This document shows, piece after piece, positions 7,385 to 15,605 of a stretch of 64,000 bases of DNA. The DNA comes from CAZCEC01 sp964497615 (lineage in GTDB: Bacteria > Chloroflexota > Anaerolineae > Anaerolineales > UBA6663). The stretch's first letter is position 1, and the number at the start of each line of letters is the position of its first letter. The stretch covers positions 1 through 64,000 of the forward strand of contig CAZCEC010000018.1 of assembly GCA_964497615.1 (NCBI GenBank), in the 5' to 3' direction. Made by a program: the position numbers and the translations under genes. The notes under the pieces were generated by a model. The model did no database searches and had not been told where the DNA came from. It worked only from the letters and a program-made list of their open reading frames with translations.

Positions 7385-8101
7385 CTATCTTAGCGGACTC
7401 TTGGCGGGCACTCCCGGCCGGCGGGGGTAGGCGGGCGGGGTGAGGGCGGTTTTGGAGTAGACGACGAGGTGGCGGGTCTCGACGATGCCGGGCAGTTCGA
7501 TAGGGATGACCTGGGCGAGGGTGCCGCCGAGGCGGTGGACGGCGTGTTCGGCGGCGTGAGCCTCGGCGGGGGCGTCGTGGCCCTTTTGGGCGATGGCGAG
7601 GCCGCCGAGGCGGACAAGGGGCAAGAGATACTCGGCCAGGACGGGCATCTCGGCCACGGCGCGGGCGACGGCGAAGTCGTACTGTTCGCGATGGGCGGGG
7701 TCCTGACCGAGGTCTTCGGCGCGGGCCTTGATGACGGTGACGCCGGTGAGGCGAAGTTTTTCCACCAGGGCCTGGAGGAAGGTGATCTTCTTGCCGGTGG
7801 CCTCGACCAGGGTGAGGCGCAGGTCGGGGCAGAGGAGCTTGAGGGGCAGGCCGGGGATGCCGGCGCCGGTGCCCACATCCACCAGGCGGGCGCGGCCCCA
7901 GCCGGAGGGCAAGGCCTTGAGCAGGGAGAGCGAGTCGAGGAAGTGCTTGATCTGGATGCCGTCATCGTCGGTGATGGCAGTGAGGTTGAAGCGCTCGCTC
8001 CAGGCGCGCAGCTCGGCGGCGTAGGTCTCGAAGAGGGCCAGGTGGGCGGGGGCGAGGTCGAGGCCGAGGAGGGTGCGGGCGCCGAGGGTGAGGCGGTGCA
8101 T
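7385..8101 (-). CDS. rsmG: 16S rRNA m7G527 methyltransferase RsmG
   Basis: A 238-aa SAM-dependent methyltransferase that methylates N7 of G527 in the 530 loop of 16S rRNA. Recognisable RsmG (GidB) features are LRAWSERFNLTAITDDDGIQIKHFLDSL near the N-terminus, the SAM-binding motif LVDVGTGAGIPGLPLKL, VEATGKKITFLQALVEKL and ARAVAEMPVLAEYLLPL. Length is normal for the family. The ATG lies 6 nt after a perfect TATAAT (8113-8108), so a leaderless transcript is predicted; no Shine-Dalgarno is present. It is not next to mnmG or parAB here, unlike in many genomes. Confidence 0.93.
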   Translation of the reverse strand: MHRLTLGARTLLGLDLAPAHLALFETYAAELRAWSERFNLTAITDDDGIQIKHFLDSLSLLKALPSGWGRARLVDVGTGAGIPGLPLKLLCPDLRLTLVEATGKKITFLQALVEKLRLTGVTVIKARAEDLGQDPAHREQYDFAVARAVAEMPVLAEYLLPLVRLGGLAIAQKGHDAPAEAHAAEHAVHRLGGTLAQVIPIELPGIVETRHLVVYSKTALTPPAYPRRPGVPAKSPLR

Positions 8102-8107
8102 GGGGAC

Positions 8108-8113
8108 ATTATA
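8108..8113 (-). promoter_or_regulatory. Predicted -10 box of leaderless rsmG
   Basis: TATAAT on minus, then GTCCCC, then ATG 8101. The spacing equals that of the ClpS-like remnant and arsR. Confidence 0.6.
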
Positions 8114-8385
8114 AGCGGGGAGGCAGGGGACTGAAGGGACTCAAGGGAAAGGAGGGAAAGGCGAAGGGTAAAAGGGGTGTGAGGGGCATAAGGGGCGGGG
8201 GGATGCTTGGCTGGGGGACTCAGGGGACTCGAGGGGAAGAGGGAGAAAGGGGGCTGAGGGCAAATGGGGCGAAATGTGGAGGGCGTGAGGGGCGGGAGGG
8301 TGAGTTTGGGTAAGGTGGGCGTGCTAGAATCTAACATGATGGAAGGTATGGGATGACGATGACAGGCTGGAATTCGGGCTGACCC
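8114..8385. other. Purine-rich divergent spacer
   Basis: This spacer separates rsmG and the penicillin-binding-protein gene. The plus strand is strongly purine-biased, with degenerate repeats such as AGGGGACTCAGGGGACTCGAGG and AAAGGAGGGAAAGGCGAAGGG. A possible -10 for the plus gene, TAGAAT, lies at 8325-8330; no good -35 was found. Frames read through here are compositionally unlike genes. Confidence 0.5.
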
Positions 8386-10914
8386 ATGGCGTCAACGGGC
8401 GAGGCACAGAACCAACAGATGGAACGCGGCGGCGGCGGGCGCTGGGCGCGCTGGCGGGGCGTGCGCTGGGCGGCCCTGTTTCTCTTTCTCTTTCTTCTTC
8501 TTTCTGCACTGGCGGGCTGGCAATGGCTGGCGACGGATTTGCCGTCGCTGGACCGGCTGACAGAGAACCTGGCCGTGCCGAGCACGAAGGTGCTGGCGCG
8601 CGACGGGCGGCTGCTGTTCGAGATCACCGATCCGGCGGGGGTGCACCATACGACGGTGCCGCTGAGCGAGATTCCGCTGGCGTTGCAGCAGGCGACGATC
8701 GCAACCGAGGACGCGAGCTTCTACAGCAACCCGGGCGTAGACGTGGTGGGCATCTTGCGGGCGCTGTGGATCAACGTGACGGGGGGCGAGGTGCTGGCGG
8801 GGGGCAGTACGATCACGCAGCAGGTGGCGCGGAACATGCTGCTGGACCCGCAGGAGCGGGCGGAGCGCACGCTGACGCGCAAGCTGCGCGAGAGCATCCT
8901 GGCGTGGCGGCTGTCGCGGGCGTACAGCAAGGACGAAATCCTGGCGCTGTATTTGAACCAGACGTATTACGGGCATCTGGCCTATGGGGTGGAGGCGGCA
9001 GCGCGGACGTTCTTTGGGAAGAGCGTGCGCGACCTGGACCTGGCCGAGAGCGCGCTGCTGGCGGGGCTGCCGCAGGCGCCGTCTTTGTACGACCCGCTGC
9101 TGTTTGCGGAGGCGGCGCGCGAGCGGCAGGCAGTGGTGCTGGACTTGATGGCGCGGCAGGGGTACATCAGCGAGGAGGCGGCGCGGCTGGCGAAGGGCGA
9201 GGAAATGCAGTGGTCGGCGGCGGCGTTTCCGATCGAGGCGCCGCACTTTGTGTTCTATGTGTGGAACCTGCTGGAGCGGCGGTATGGGCCGGAGGTGCTG
9301 TATTCGGGGCTGACGGTGTGGACGACGCTGGACCTGGACCTGACGCGCGAGGCGCAGACGATCGCGGAGCGGCGGCTGCGGCAGTTGGCGGAGCGGGAGG
9401 GGGTGCCGGCGAATGCGACCGGGGCGGCGCTGGTGGCGCTGGACCCGCGCACGGGGCAGATATTGGCGATGCTGGGGTCGCCGGACTACTTTAGCGCGGA
9501 GAACGCCGGGGCGGTGAACATGGCGCTGGCGGCGCGGCAGCCGGGGAGCGCGATGAAGCCGCTTACCTATGCAGCGGCGTTTTCGCCGGAGTATTGTGGG
9601 GGAGGCACTGGCTGCCCGTGGACGGCGGCGACGATGATCCTGGATGTGCGGACGGCGTTTGTGACGAAGGAGGGGTTCTCGTATGTGCCGCAGAACTATG
9701 ACCGGGCGTATCACGGACCGGTGTCGGCGCGGGAGGCGCTGGCGGGGAGCCTGAACCTGCCGGCGGTGGTGGCGCTGGACCACATCGGGCTGCCGACCTT
9801 TTTGGGGCTGGCGGGGCGGATGGGGCTGACGACGCTGACGGAGGCCGAGCGGTACGACCTCTCGCTGACGCTGGGCGGGGGCGAGGTGCGGCTGCTGGAC
9901 CTGACGGCGGCATTTGGGGCGCTGGCGAACGGGGGTAAACGGATGGAGCCGTATGCGATCCTGAAGATCGAGACGGCGGCAGGGGAGGTGATCGAACAGT
10001 GGCAGCCGGCGGCGGGGGCGCGGGTGGTGGACGAGCGGGTGGCGTACCTGATCGGCGATATCCTGGCGGACAACAGCGCGCGGGCGCCGACGTTTGGGTT
10101 CAACAGCGTGCTGCAGATCGGGCGGCCGGCGGCGGTGAAGACGGGGACAACGACGGACTATCGTGACAACTGGACGCTGGGCTACACGCCGGAACTGGTG
10201 GCGGGGGTGTGGGTGGGCAACCCCAATAACACGCCGATGATCAACCTGGGCGGGGTGGCGGGGGCGGGGCCGATCTGGCATGACTTTATGCGGGCGGCGC
10301 TGAAGGGCAAGCCGGAGACGTGGTTTGAGGAGCCGCCGGGGATGATGCGGGCGACGGTGTGCGTGCCGTCGGGATTATTGCCGACGGACATTTGCCCGCG
10401 GACGCGGACGGAGCTGTTCCTGGCGGGGACGGCGCCGACGGCGTACGACGACCTGTACCGGGCGATCGCGATTGACACGCGGACGGGCGGGCTGGCGGGG
10501 GCGGGGACGCCGGGCGAGTATGTGACGACGCAGGTGTTCCTGGTGCTGCCGCCGGAGGCCCAGGAGTGGGCGCGGCAAAATGGGATCCCGCAGCCGCCGG
10601 GGGAGGTGATGGCCGGGCCGGGCGAGGCGGAGGCGGCGCTGCGGGTGACGTCGCCGGATGCGAACACGGTGTACCTGATCTCGCCGCGCCTGCCGATCGA
10701 GAGCCAGTTGATTCCGCTGCGGGTGGCGGCGGCGGGCGAGGTGCGGTCGGTGACGTACTATGTGGACGGGGCGGCGATTGAGACGGTGACGAACGCGCCG
10801 TTCGAGGCGTGGTGGATGCTGAGGACAGGTACGCACCAGGTGACGGCGGAGGCGCGGCTGGCGGGGGGGGAGGTGGTGCGGAGCGAGGCGGTAGAGTTTA
10901 GAGTAGAACGGTGA
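8386..10914 (+). CDS. Bifunctional penicillin-binding protein (PbpC/PBP1A type)
   Basis: An 842-aa class A PBP that polymerises and crosslinks peptidoglycan. A membrane anchor lies at about 27-47. The GT51 glycosyltransferase (about 57-235) has ATEDASFYSNPGVD with the catalytic Glu, then GGSTITQQVARN. The transpeptidase (about 300-610) has the acylated Ser in QPGSAMKPLTYA (near 388), SLN near 455 and KTGTTTDYRDNW near 584. The last 100 residues form a BiPBP_C-like domain (SPDANTVYLISPRLPIE...), characteristic of PBP1C. The N-terminal basic stretch and the lack of an ORF break support ATG 8386, but ATG 8419 (MERGGGG) is a reasonable alternative. No clear ribosome site was found. It is monocistronic. 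Confidence 0.92.
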   Translation: MASTGEAQNQQMERGGGGRWARWRGVRWAALFLFLFLLLSALAGWQWLATDLPSLDRLTENLAVPSTKVLARDGRLLFEITDPAGVHHTTVPLSEIPLALQQATIATEDASFYSNPGVDVVGILRALWINVTGGEVLAGGSTITQQVARNMLLDPQERAERTLTRKLRESILAWRLSRAYSKDEILALYLNQTYYGHLAYGVEAAARTFFGKSVRDLDLAESALLAGLPQAPSLYDPLLFAEAARERQAVVLDLMARQGYISEEAARLAKGEEMQWSAAAFPIEAPHFVFYVWNLLERRYGPEVLYSGLTVWTTLDLDLTREAQTIAERRLRQLAEREGVPANATGAALVALDPRTGQILAMLGSPDYFSAENAGAVNMALAARQPGSAMKPLTYAAAFSPEYCGGGTGCPWTAATMILDVRTAFVTKEGFSYVPQNYDRAYHGPVSAREALAGSLNLPAVVALDHIGLPTFLGLAGRMGLTTLTEAERYDLSLTLGGGEVRLLDLTAAFGALANGGKRMEPYAILKIETAAGEVIEQWQPAAGARVVDERVAYLIGDILADNSARAPTFGFNSVLQIGRPAAVKTGTTTDYRDNWTLGYTPELVAGVWVGNPNNTPMINLGGVAGAGPIWHDFMRAALKGKPETWFEEPPGMMRATVCVPSGLLPTDICPRTRTELFLAGTAPTAYDDLYRAIAIDTRTGGLAGAGTPGEYVTTQVFLVLPPEAQEWARQNGIPQPPGEVMAGPGEAEAALRVTSPDANTVYLISPRLPIESQLIPLRVAAAGEVRSVTYYVDGAAIETVTNAPFEAWWMLRTGTHQVTAEARLAGGEVVRSEAVEFRVER

Positions 10915-11007
10915 ACGCGAGCTTGGGCGTCAACGGATAAGGCAACGGTTCAAGGGACCACATTGCGGGTTCGGTAGAGGGGCAGCGCGGCTGATGGCTC
11001 ACGCCCG

Positions 11008-11262
11008 TCATGGCTGTGTGTTCGTTAAGGGGACAACTGAAGCCGGTGTGCGTGGCGATCCAGGCGTCGTTGGACGCGAAGCTTGACGGTCACGGTTGGC
11101 GTAGATTTCAGCTGCGAGGGCATCAAGCTTGGGGTCGCTCCAAAGACCGAAGGCGGCCATGGCTCGGTGAACTTCGCCGCGGCGGATGGCCGCGATGAGG
11201 TCTGGGTCCTGCCCAAGGGCCAGCGCCGAAACCAGGTTAGTGTCGTCACGGCTAAGATCCAT
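11008..11262 (-). CDS. Small conserved-looking hypothetical protein
   Basis: An 84-aa soluble protein, MDLSRDDTNLVSALALGQDP at the N-terminus, with an amphipathic helical middle (DLIAAIRRGEVHRAMAAFGLWSDPKLDALAAEIYANR) and a P/T-rich disordered tail. I do not recognise the family. It is supported as a gene by normal non-repetitive composition and by a perfect TATAAT (11275-11270) placed 7 nt before the ATG, matching the leaderless layout of rsmG and arsR. No partner gene adjoins it. Confidence 0.6.
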   Translation of the reverse strand: MDLSRDDTNLVSALALGQDPDLIAAIRRGEVHRAMAAFGLWSDPKLDALAAEIYANRDRQASRPTTPGSPRTPASVVPLTNTQP

Positions 11263-11269
11263 AGAACGA

Positions 11270-11275
11270 ATTATA
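11270..11275 (-). promoter_or_regulatory. Predicted -10 box of leaderless small gene
   Basis: TATAAT on minus, 7-nt spacer TCGTTCT, then ATG 11262. Confidence 0.55.
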
Positions 11276-11296
11276 GATCACTGCGGACCAAGGAGA

Positions 11297-11336
11297 GATT
11301 CCTCAGGCCGCAAAGGCGGCGGCCTTCGGAATGACA
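11297..11336. repeat. Dispersed palindromic repeat, copy B
   Basis: Begins GATTCCTC and ends TCGGAATGACA like copy A, with arms ATTCC-tc-AGGCCGC and GCGGCCT-tc-GGAAT. It is intergenic here, upstream of the small gene at 11262. Confidence 0.7.
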
Positions 11337-11348
11337 TTGACCGGCGGG

Positions 11349-11388
11349 GCGGGGAGCGTGTGCTCAATCGCACGCGCTCCCCGCTTTT
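11349..11388 (+). terminator. Hairpin terminator with T4 tail
   Basis: A 14-bp stem (GCGGGGAGCGTGTG paired with CACGCGCTCCCCGC, one G-T pair), an 8-nt loop, then TTTT on the plus strand. No plus-strand gene ends close by (the PBP gene stops 435 bp upstream), so a non-coding or extended transcript may end here. Confidence 0.6.
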
Positions 11389-11459
11389 GCTGTGGGAGGC
11401 CGGCGGGATCGGGGCATAAAGCCCCGGACTACGGGAGACCGGCGGGCGACGGGGCGTGA

Positions 11460-11522
11460 CCCCACCCCCGAAAAGATGGGGGCAGGCGGGGCGCTTCGCA
11501 GAGCCGCGCGGTACAGACAGGG
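11460..11522. other. 3' flank of nuclease gene with short hairpin and repeat-like segment
   Basis: CCCCC-N8-GGGGG at 11465-11482 may help end the minus-strand nuclease transcript. The following GCTTCGCAGAGCCGCGCGG resembles the segment GCTTTGCAGAGCACCCGCGC at 16213, suggesting a dispersed repeat. Confidence 0.4.
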
Positions 11523-11525
11523 AAG

Positions 11526-14500
11526 CTAACGCATGATGATCGGCAGGAGGAGGCGGTAGATGTATTGGGCGACGGTGACGGCGGGGGCGGCGAGGTGGCG
11601 CACCTGGCCGTCGCCGGCAAGCTGGGCGGTGTTGTTGACGGTGCCGCTGAAAGCGATGGAGGCCTGGACGGTGACGGTGTAGAGCACCTGCGCCAGCGGG
11701 CCGACCGAGCCGGTGCCGGTGAGAGTCGTGCTGCCGTTGAGGCCGGGGGCGTTGACGAGGGTGAGATTGAGGTCGAGCACATCGGTGAGGTGATAGGTGG
11801 CGGTTAGCTCGCCGCTGTTGGAGATGGTGAGGGTGTAGGTGAGCAGGTCGCCGCCGGTGATGGAGGTGGTGTTGACCGTCTTTGAGGAGCCAGAGAGGTC
11901 TGCCGGGAAGGGCAGGTCGAGGCCGATGAGGACGGGGTCGTGGTCGGAGGCGCGGAACTGGTCGGGGGCGTAGAGGTCCTGCGGCTTGAACTCGATGTTG
12001 TAGTCAATGACGGAGGGCTCGTCGGCGTTGATGTGCCAGAAGGCGGCGCCGGTGATGTAGGGGTTGAGGCTGCCGGTGGACAGGCCGTGGTCCAGGTAGC
12101 CGGAGAAGCCGTCGAAGATGTAGGAGTAACGCCCGGCGGCGGGGATGTGCTGGGCGGCCTGGTCAATGAGGCCGCCAGCCACGAGGGTGTCGATCGGGTC
12201 TTCGGCGCCGTAGGAGTTCAGGTCGCCGATGACGATGACGTCCGGGTCGCCAGTCTCGGCCTGGAGATCGGCGATGAAGTCCAGCAGGCCGGCGGCCTGC
12301 TCGACACGCTTGAGGTTCCAGCAGCCCTGCCCGTCACCCTGGTCGAGGTCGGGGCCGGAGCCTGGGCAACTGCCCTTGGACTTGAAGTGGTTGACGATGA
12401 CGGTGAAGGTCTGACCGGTGAGGTTGTCCTGGAAGGTCTGCGCCAGGGGGGTGCGGTCGAACAGTTCGCCGGTGTAGGTGATGTGGTCGGTGACCTGGTA
12501 GTTGACGGCCAGGCCGACGGGGGTGACGGCGGCGGGCTGGTAGATGAGGGCGACCTTGATCTCGTCGGTGCCGGGGTCGGGCTCGGCCACGAAGGCGTAG
12601 GTGCCGGGGGCGGTCTCTTCGTTGAGGCGGTCCACCAAAGCCTGGATGGCGCTTTGGGCGCCGGTGCCGTCGTTCTCGATCTCCATCAACCCGACCACAT
12701 CGGCGTCCAGGGCCACCAGGGCGGTGATGATCTTAGCCTCCTGGCGGATGAACTCGGTGAGGCTGTCGGCGCCGCGGGAGGTGGGGAAGCCGCCGCCCAG
12801 GCCGTCGCCGTTGAAGTAGTTGAGGACGTTGAAGCTGCCGACGCGCAGGTGGCCGCCCACGTCGCCGGGGAGAGCGGGGCGGTCGTTGACGCGGGTGAAG
12901 GTGACGGGCGCGGTGGGGTGCAGGCGGTAGAAGCGAATGTTGAAGTCGGAGTTGATCTGGCCATAGTCGAGCAGGCCGGTGAGGCCAGAGACCACGTCCC
13001 CGGCGCGGAGGGTGTTGTCGTCGCCGATGTAGGGGATGGGGTTGGGGTTCTGGTCGTTCAAGCCGTCATCCAGCACCAGCATGCGCTTGGTGTTCTCTTC
13101 CAGGTCTTCACCCAGGTCGTTACCGTTGGTGGGGTTGTAGAGGCGGCCATCGGCGGCGAGGGTGACCTGGCCGTAGCGGCCCTGGAAGAAATTTTGCTGG
13201 GCGGTGAGGGTTTGCGGGATGGTGACGTACATGCCCTCGTAGCGCTCGTGATCGCCGAGAGTGTCCACCGGCAGGGTCAGCACAGTGGGGGCGAGGGCGT
13301 GGCCGGTGCTGCAGACGGTGACGGTGGTGACGGCGCCGAGCTCGGTGAGGGTGTTGAACTCGGTGATGGTGCCGGAGGCCACGATGAGGTCGCCCGCGCT
13401 GACGGCGAGGCTGTTGTTGAAGACGAACAGGCCGTCGGAGGTGGCGGGGTCGCCGTCGCCGCCGTCCTCGTCCTGGAGGAAGTAGCCGCTAAGGTTGACC
13501 GAGCCCTGATAGTCGCCGGTGACGATGCCGCGGGTGGTGACGGCCTGGCTGAGGTAGGGCGAGGTGGCGGTGGGGCCCTGGAGGGCGGAGATTTCGATGA
13601 AGCTGGCGTCGCACGGGTCGGGGGCGAGGACGGTGGTGGTGAACTCGGCCAGGTTGTTGCCGGGGTCGTCGCCGATGGCGGTGGTGGTGAGGTGGACCGT
13701 GTTGGTGAAGACGTCGTTCTCGACCACGCTGACGGGCATGGTAAGGGCGAGGGTGAAGGAGAAGTGGGTGTTGCCGAGGACGGTGCCGGCCAGCCAGGTG
13801 CGGGTGGTGAGGTTGTCCACGACGCTCAGGCCACTGTCGTCGAAGGCGATGTTGTCCACGTCGAAGCCGGCGGGGAGGGTGTCGGTGAGGGTGACGGTGG
13901 TGGAAAGCTGGCCGTTGTTGCCGTAGCCGATGGTGTAGGTGATGCGCTTGCCCTGCTGGAGCGTGGCCGGGCCGGTCTTAGTGACGTAGGGGTCCGCGCC
14001 GAGGATGGTCACGCCGGCCTGGGCGAAGTTGTCGTCCAGGGTAGTTTCGGGGAGGCCGCTGGTGAGGACGGCGGTGTTGGTGAAGACACCGGCGGCGCTG
14101 GCAGTGCCGGTGAGCAGGATGGTGCCGCTGACGCCGACGCCGACGGATCCGAGGGTCCAGGTGACGAAGCCGTTGGCGTGCACGCCGCTGGCGGAGTCCT
14201 CGACGTAGGTAAGGCCGCCGGGGAGGCTGTCGACGAGGACCACGCCGGTCATGTCCACATCGCCGGTGTTGGAGTAGGACAGGGTGAAGGTGACGTCGCT
14301 TCCGGCGACGATGTCTGCGGCGGGGCCGGATTTGGCGAGGGCGAGGTTGGGAGCGCCAACGAGAGTGTAGGCCTCGGCCGTGTTATCGGCCGTAACGGTT
14401 TCGGTGGTGGCGGTGGAGACCGAGACGGTGTTGGTGAGCCAGGCGCCGGCCGCAATGGTGTTCGACAGGACTGCCTGGACCGACACGGTCACGCCGAGGC

Positions 14501-15395
14501 TGCCGACGGGCAGGGTGCCCAGGTCCCATACTAACTCCTGGCTGGTGGGCTGGGAAAACGAGACGGGGAGATCGGTGGTGTAGGTGACGAAGTCCACACC
14601 GGCCGGCAGGGTGTCCGTGAGAATGGTGCTGGTGGCGGACAGGGAGCCAGTGGCTGACAGCGTGAGGGTGTAGGTGATTGGCGCGGCAAGGCCGACCAGT
14701 TCCGGACCCGACTTGCTGATCTCCAACTCGGCCCCGAAGCTACAGGGGTCAATCGTGTGGGCGCCCAATTCCGAGAGAGTGTTGTTGGCGTATCCGTCCC
14801 ACTCAGCGGCGAGATCGTCTCCAAAGTCGTTGGCCCCATTGGTGTCGCCGGAAATGATCGAACTCTTGCGGACCAAGGTGTTGTCGACGGTGCTGACCAG
14901 ACCCGTTCCCCATTCGGTGCCAGGGTCAAAGCCGATCTGACCAAAGGTGTCAATGATCTGGCCGTTGTGGAAGAGCGCCAGAGCGTCGTCGCCGTTGAAG
15001 TTGATGACGGCGGACGAAATCTGGTCGGCCAGGACCGTAATGGTCACAGCCGCCGAACCATGGGCGAGGACGTAAACGTCGTCCGGCGCAATGGTGCCCG
15101 ACAAGACAACCGATTGGGAGACACTGGCACTGCCGTTCGTATAGAGCGCCAGGGAATAGGTGCCGGAGACAGAGATCGGGTACTCAGTGCCGTTATAGAG
15201 TTCGATGGCCTTGTTGAAGGATGAACCTTCAATGTACTCAGAGATAAACAGGTTGGTTGGGCACGCGTTGACGGGCTCCAGGGCCGGGCGGGTTGGGGCG
15301 CTGGCTGACAAAGATGGCGTGGGCGCGGCGGCGGCGACGGGGGCGAAGACGGTGGACAGGACCAGCGTGAGGGCGAGGGCGAGGCGACGCAGCAT
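11526..15395 (-). CDS. Secreted ExeM/NucH-type endonuclease with lamin-tail and DUF11 domains
   Basis: A 1289-aa secreted protein. It has a signal peptide (MLRRLALALTLVLSTVFAPV), a lamin-tail-like domain at about 35-215 (FISEYIEGSSFNKAIELYN), three DUF11 repeats from about 223, 352 and 468 (KSGP...YTLTLS...LPAGV), an OB-like segment from about 593, and an endonuclease/exonuclease/phosphatase domain at about 848-1155. The last has LMEIEND, NHFKSKG, IGDLNSYG and ASDHDPVLIG, the metal and catalytic residues of the family. A fourth DUF11 repeat and the C-terminal tail YRLLLPIIMR (11529-11558) follow. ATG 15395 is preferred to an upstream ATG because of AGGAGA 7 nt before it and the signal peptide. 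Expected to degrade extracellular DNA. Confidence 0.9.
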   Translation of the reverse strand: MLRRLALALTLVLSTVFAPVAAAAPTPSLSASAPTRPALEPVNACPTNLFISEYIEGSSFNKAIELYNGTEYPISVSGTYSLALYTNGSASVSQSVVLSGTIAPDDVYVLAHGSAAVTITVLADQISSAVINFNGDDALALFHNGQIIDTFGQIGFDPGTEWGTGLVSTVDNTLVRKSSIISGDTNGANDFGDDLAAEWDGYANNTLSELGAHTIDPCSFGAELEISKSGPELVGLAAPITYTLTLSATGSLSATSTILTDTLPAGVDFVTYTTDLPVSFSQPTSQELVWDLGTLPVGSLGVTVSVQAVLSNTIAAGAWLTNTVSVSTATTETVTADNTAEAYTLVGAPNLALAKSGPAADIVAGSDVTFTLSYSNTGDVDMTGVVLVDSLPGGLTYVEDSASGVHANGFVTWTLGSVGVGVSGTILLTGTASAAGVFTNTAVLTSGLPETTLDDNFAQAGVTILGADPYVTKTGPATLQQGKRITYTIGYGNNGQLSTTVTLTDTLPAGFDVDNIAFDDSGLSVVDNLTTRTWLAGTVLGNTHFSFTLALTMPVSVVENDVFTNTVHLTTTAIGDDPGNNLAEFTTTVLAPDPCDASFIEISALQGPTATSPYLSQAVTTRGIVTGDYQGSVNLSGYFLQDEDGGDGDPATSDGLFVFNNSLAVSAGDLIVASGTITEFNTLTELGAVTTVTVCSTGHALAPTVLTLPVDTLGDHERYEGMYVTIPQTLTAQQNFFQGRYGQVTLAADGRLYNPTNGNDLGEDLEENTKRMLVLDDGLNDQNPNPIPYIGDDNTLRAGDVVSGLTGLLDYGQINSDFNIRFYRLHPTAPVTFTRVNDRPALPGDVGGHLRVGSFNVLNYFNGDGLGGGFPTSRGADSLTEFIRQEAKIITALVALDADVVGLMEIENDGTGAQSAIQALVDRLNEETAPGTYAFVAEPDPGTDEIKVALIYQPAAVTPVGLAVNYQVTDHITYTGELFDRTPLAQTFQDNLTGQTFTVIVNHFKSKGSCPGSGPDLDQGDGQGCWNLKRVEQAAGLLDFIADLQAETGDPDVIVIGDLNSYGAEDPIDTLVAGGLIDQAAQHIPAAGRYSYIFDGFSGYLDHGLSTGSLNPYITGAAFWHINADEPSVIDYNIEFKPQDLYAPDQFRASDHDPVLIGLDLPFPADLSGSSKTVNTTSITGGDLLTYTLTISNSGELTATYHLTDVLDLNLTLVNAPGLNGSTTLTGTGSVGPLAQVLYTVTVQASIAFSGTVNNTAQLAGDGQVRHLAAPAVTVAQYIYRLLLPIIMR

Positions 15396-15575
15396 CGTCA
15401 GTCTCCTGGGGGAGGGTGCCGGGTGGGGCAGTTCGGGCGGCTGGAAGGGCGAGTCAAGATGTGGACCTTGAACCCTGCGCGCGGCGAAATGATATAGAAA
15501 GTACAGGATGGCTGACAGCGGGCGCCGGGGAGCGGGGCCGGGGCTGGGCCGCCAGGGTGCGGCCGATATGGTTAC

Positions 15576-15605
15576 ATTATAGTGGCTGTTGGCTGTCAAG
15601 CCAAC
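15576..15605 (-). promoter_or_regulatory. Nuclease-gene promoter with palindrome over the -35
   Basis: On minus, TATAAT (15581-15576) lies 17 bp downstream of TTGGCT. The -35 sits in a perfect palindrome GTTGGCT-TGAC-AGCCAAC (15588-15605), a candidate operator. The leader would be about 175 nt. Confidence 0.55.

Noticed and set aside
8114..8385. Proline/serine-rich coding frame upstream of the PBP gene
   Set aside because: It is produced by purine-rich repeats, has no family features and contains the rsmG promoter.
11940..14534. A very long plus-strand open frame opposite the nuclease gene
   Set aside because: Its Val/Gly/Glu-rich composition is what high-GC antisense DNA gives; the minus frame has clear domains and catalytic motifs. 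The same reasoning removes antisense frames at 8392-10281, 17938-20277, 25288-28062, 33387-34913, 40166-42511 and 60142-62412.
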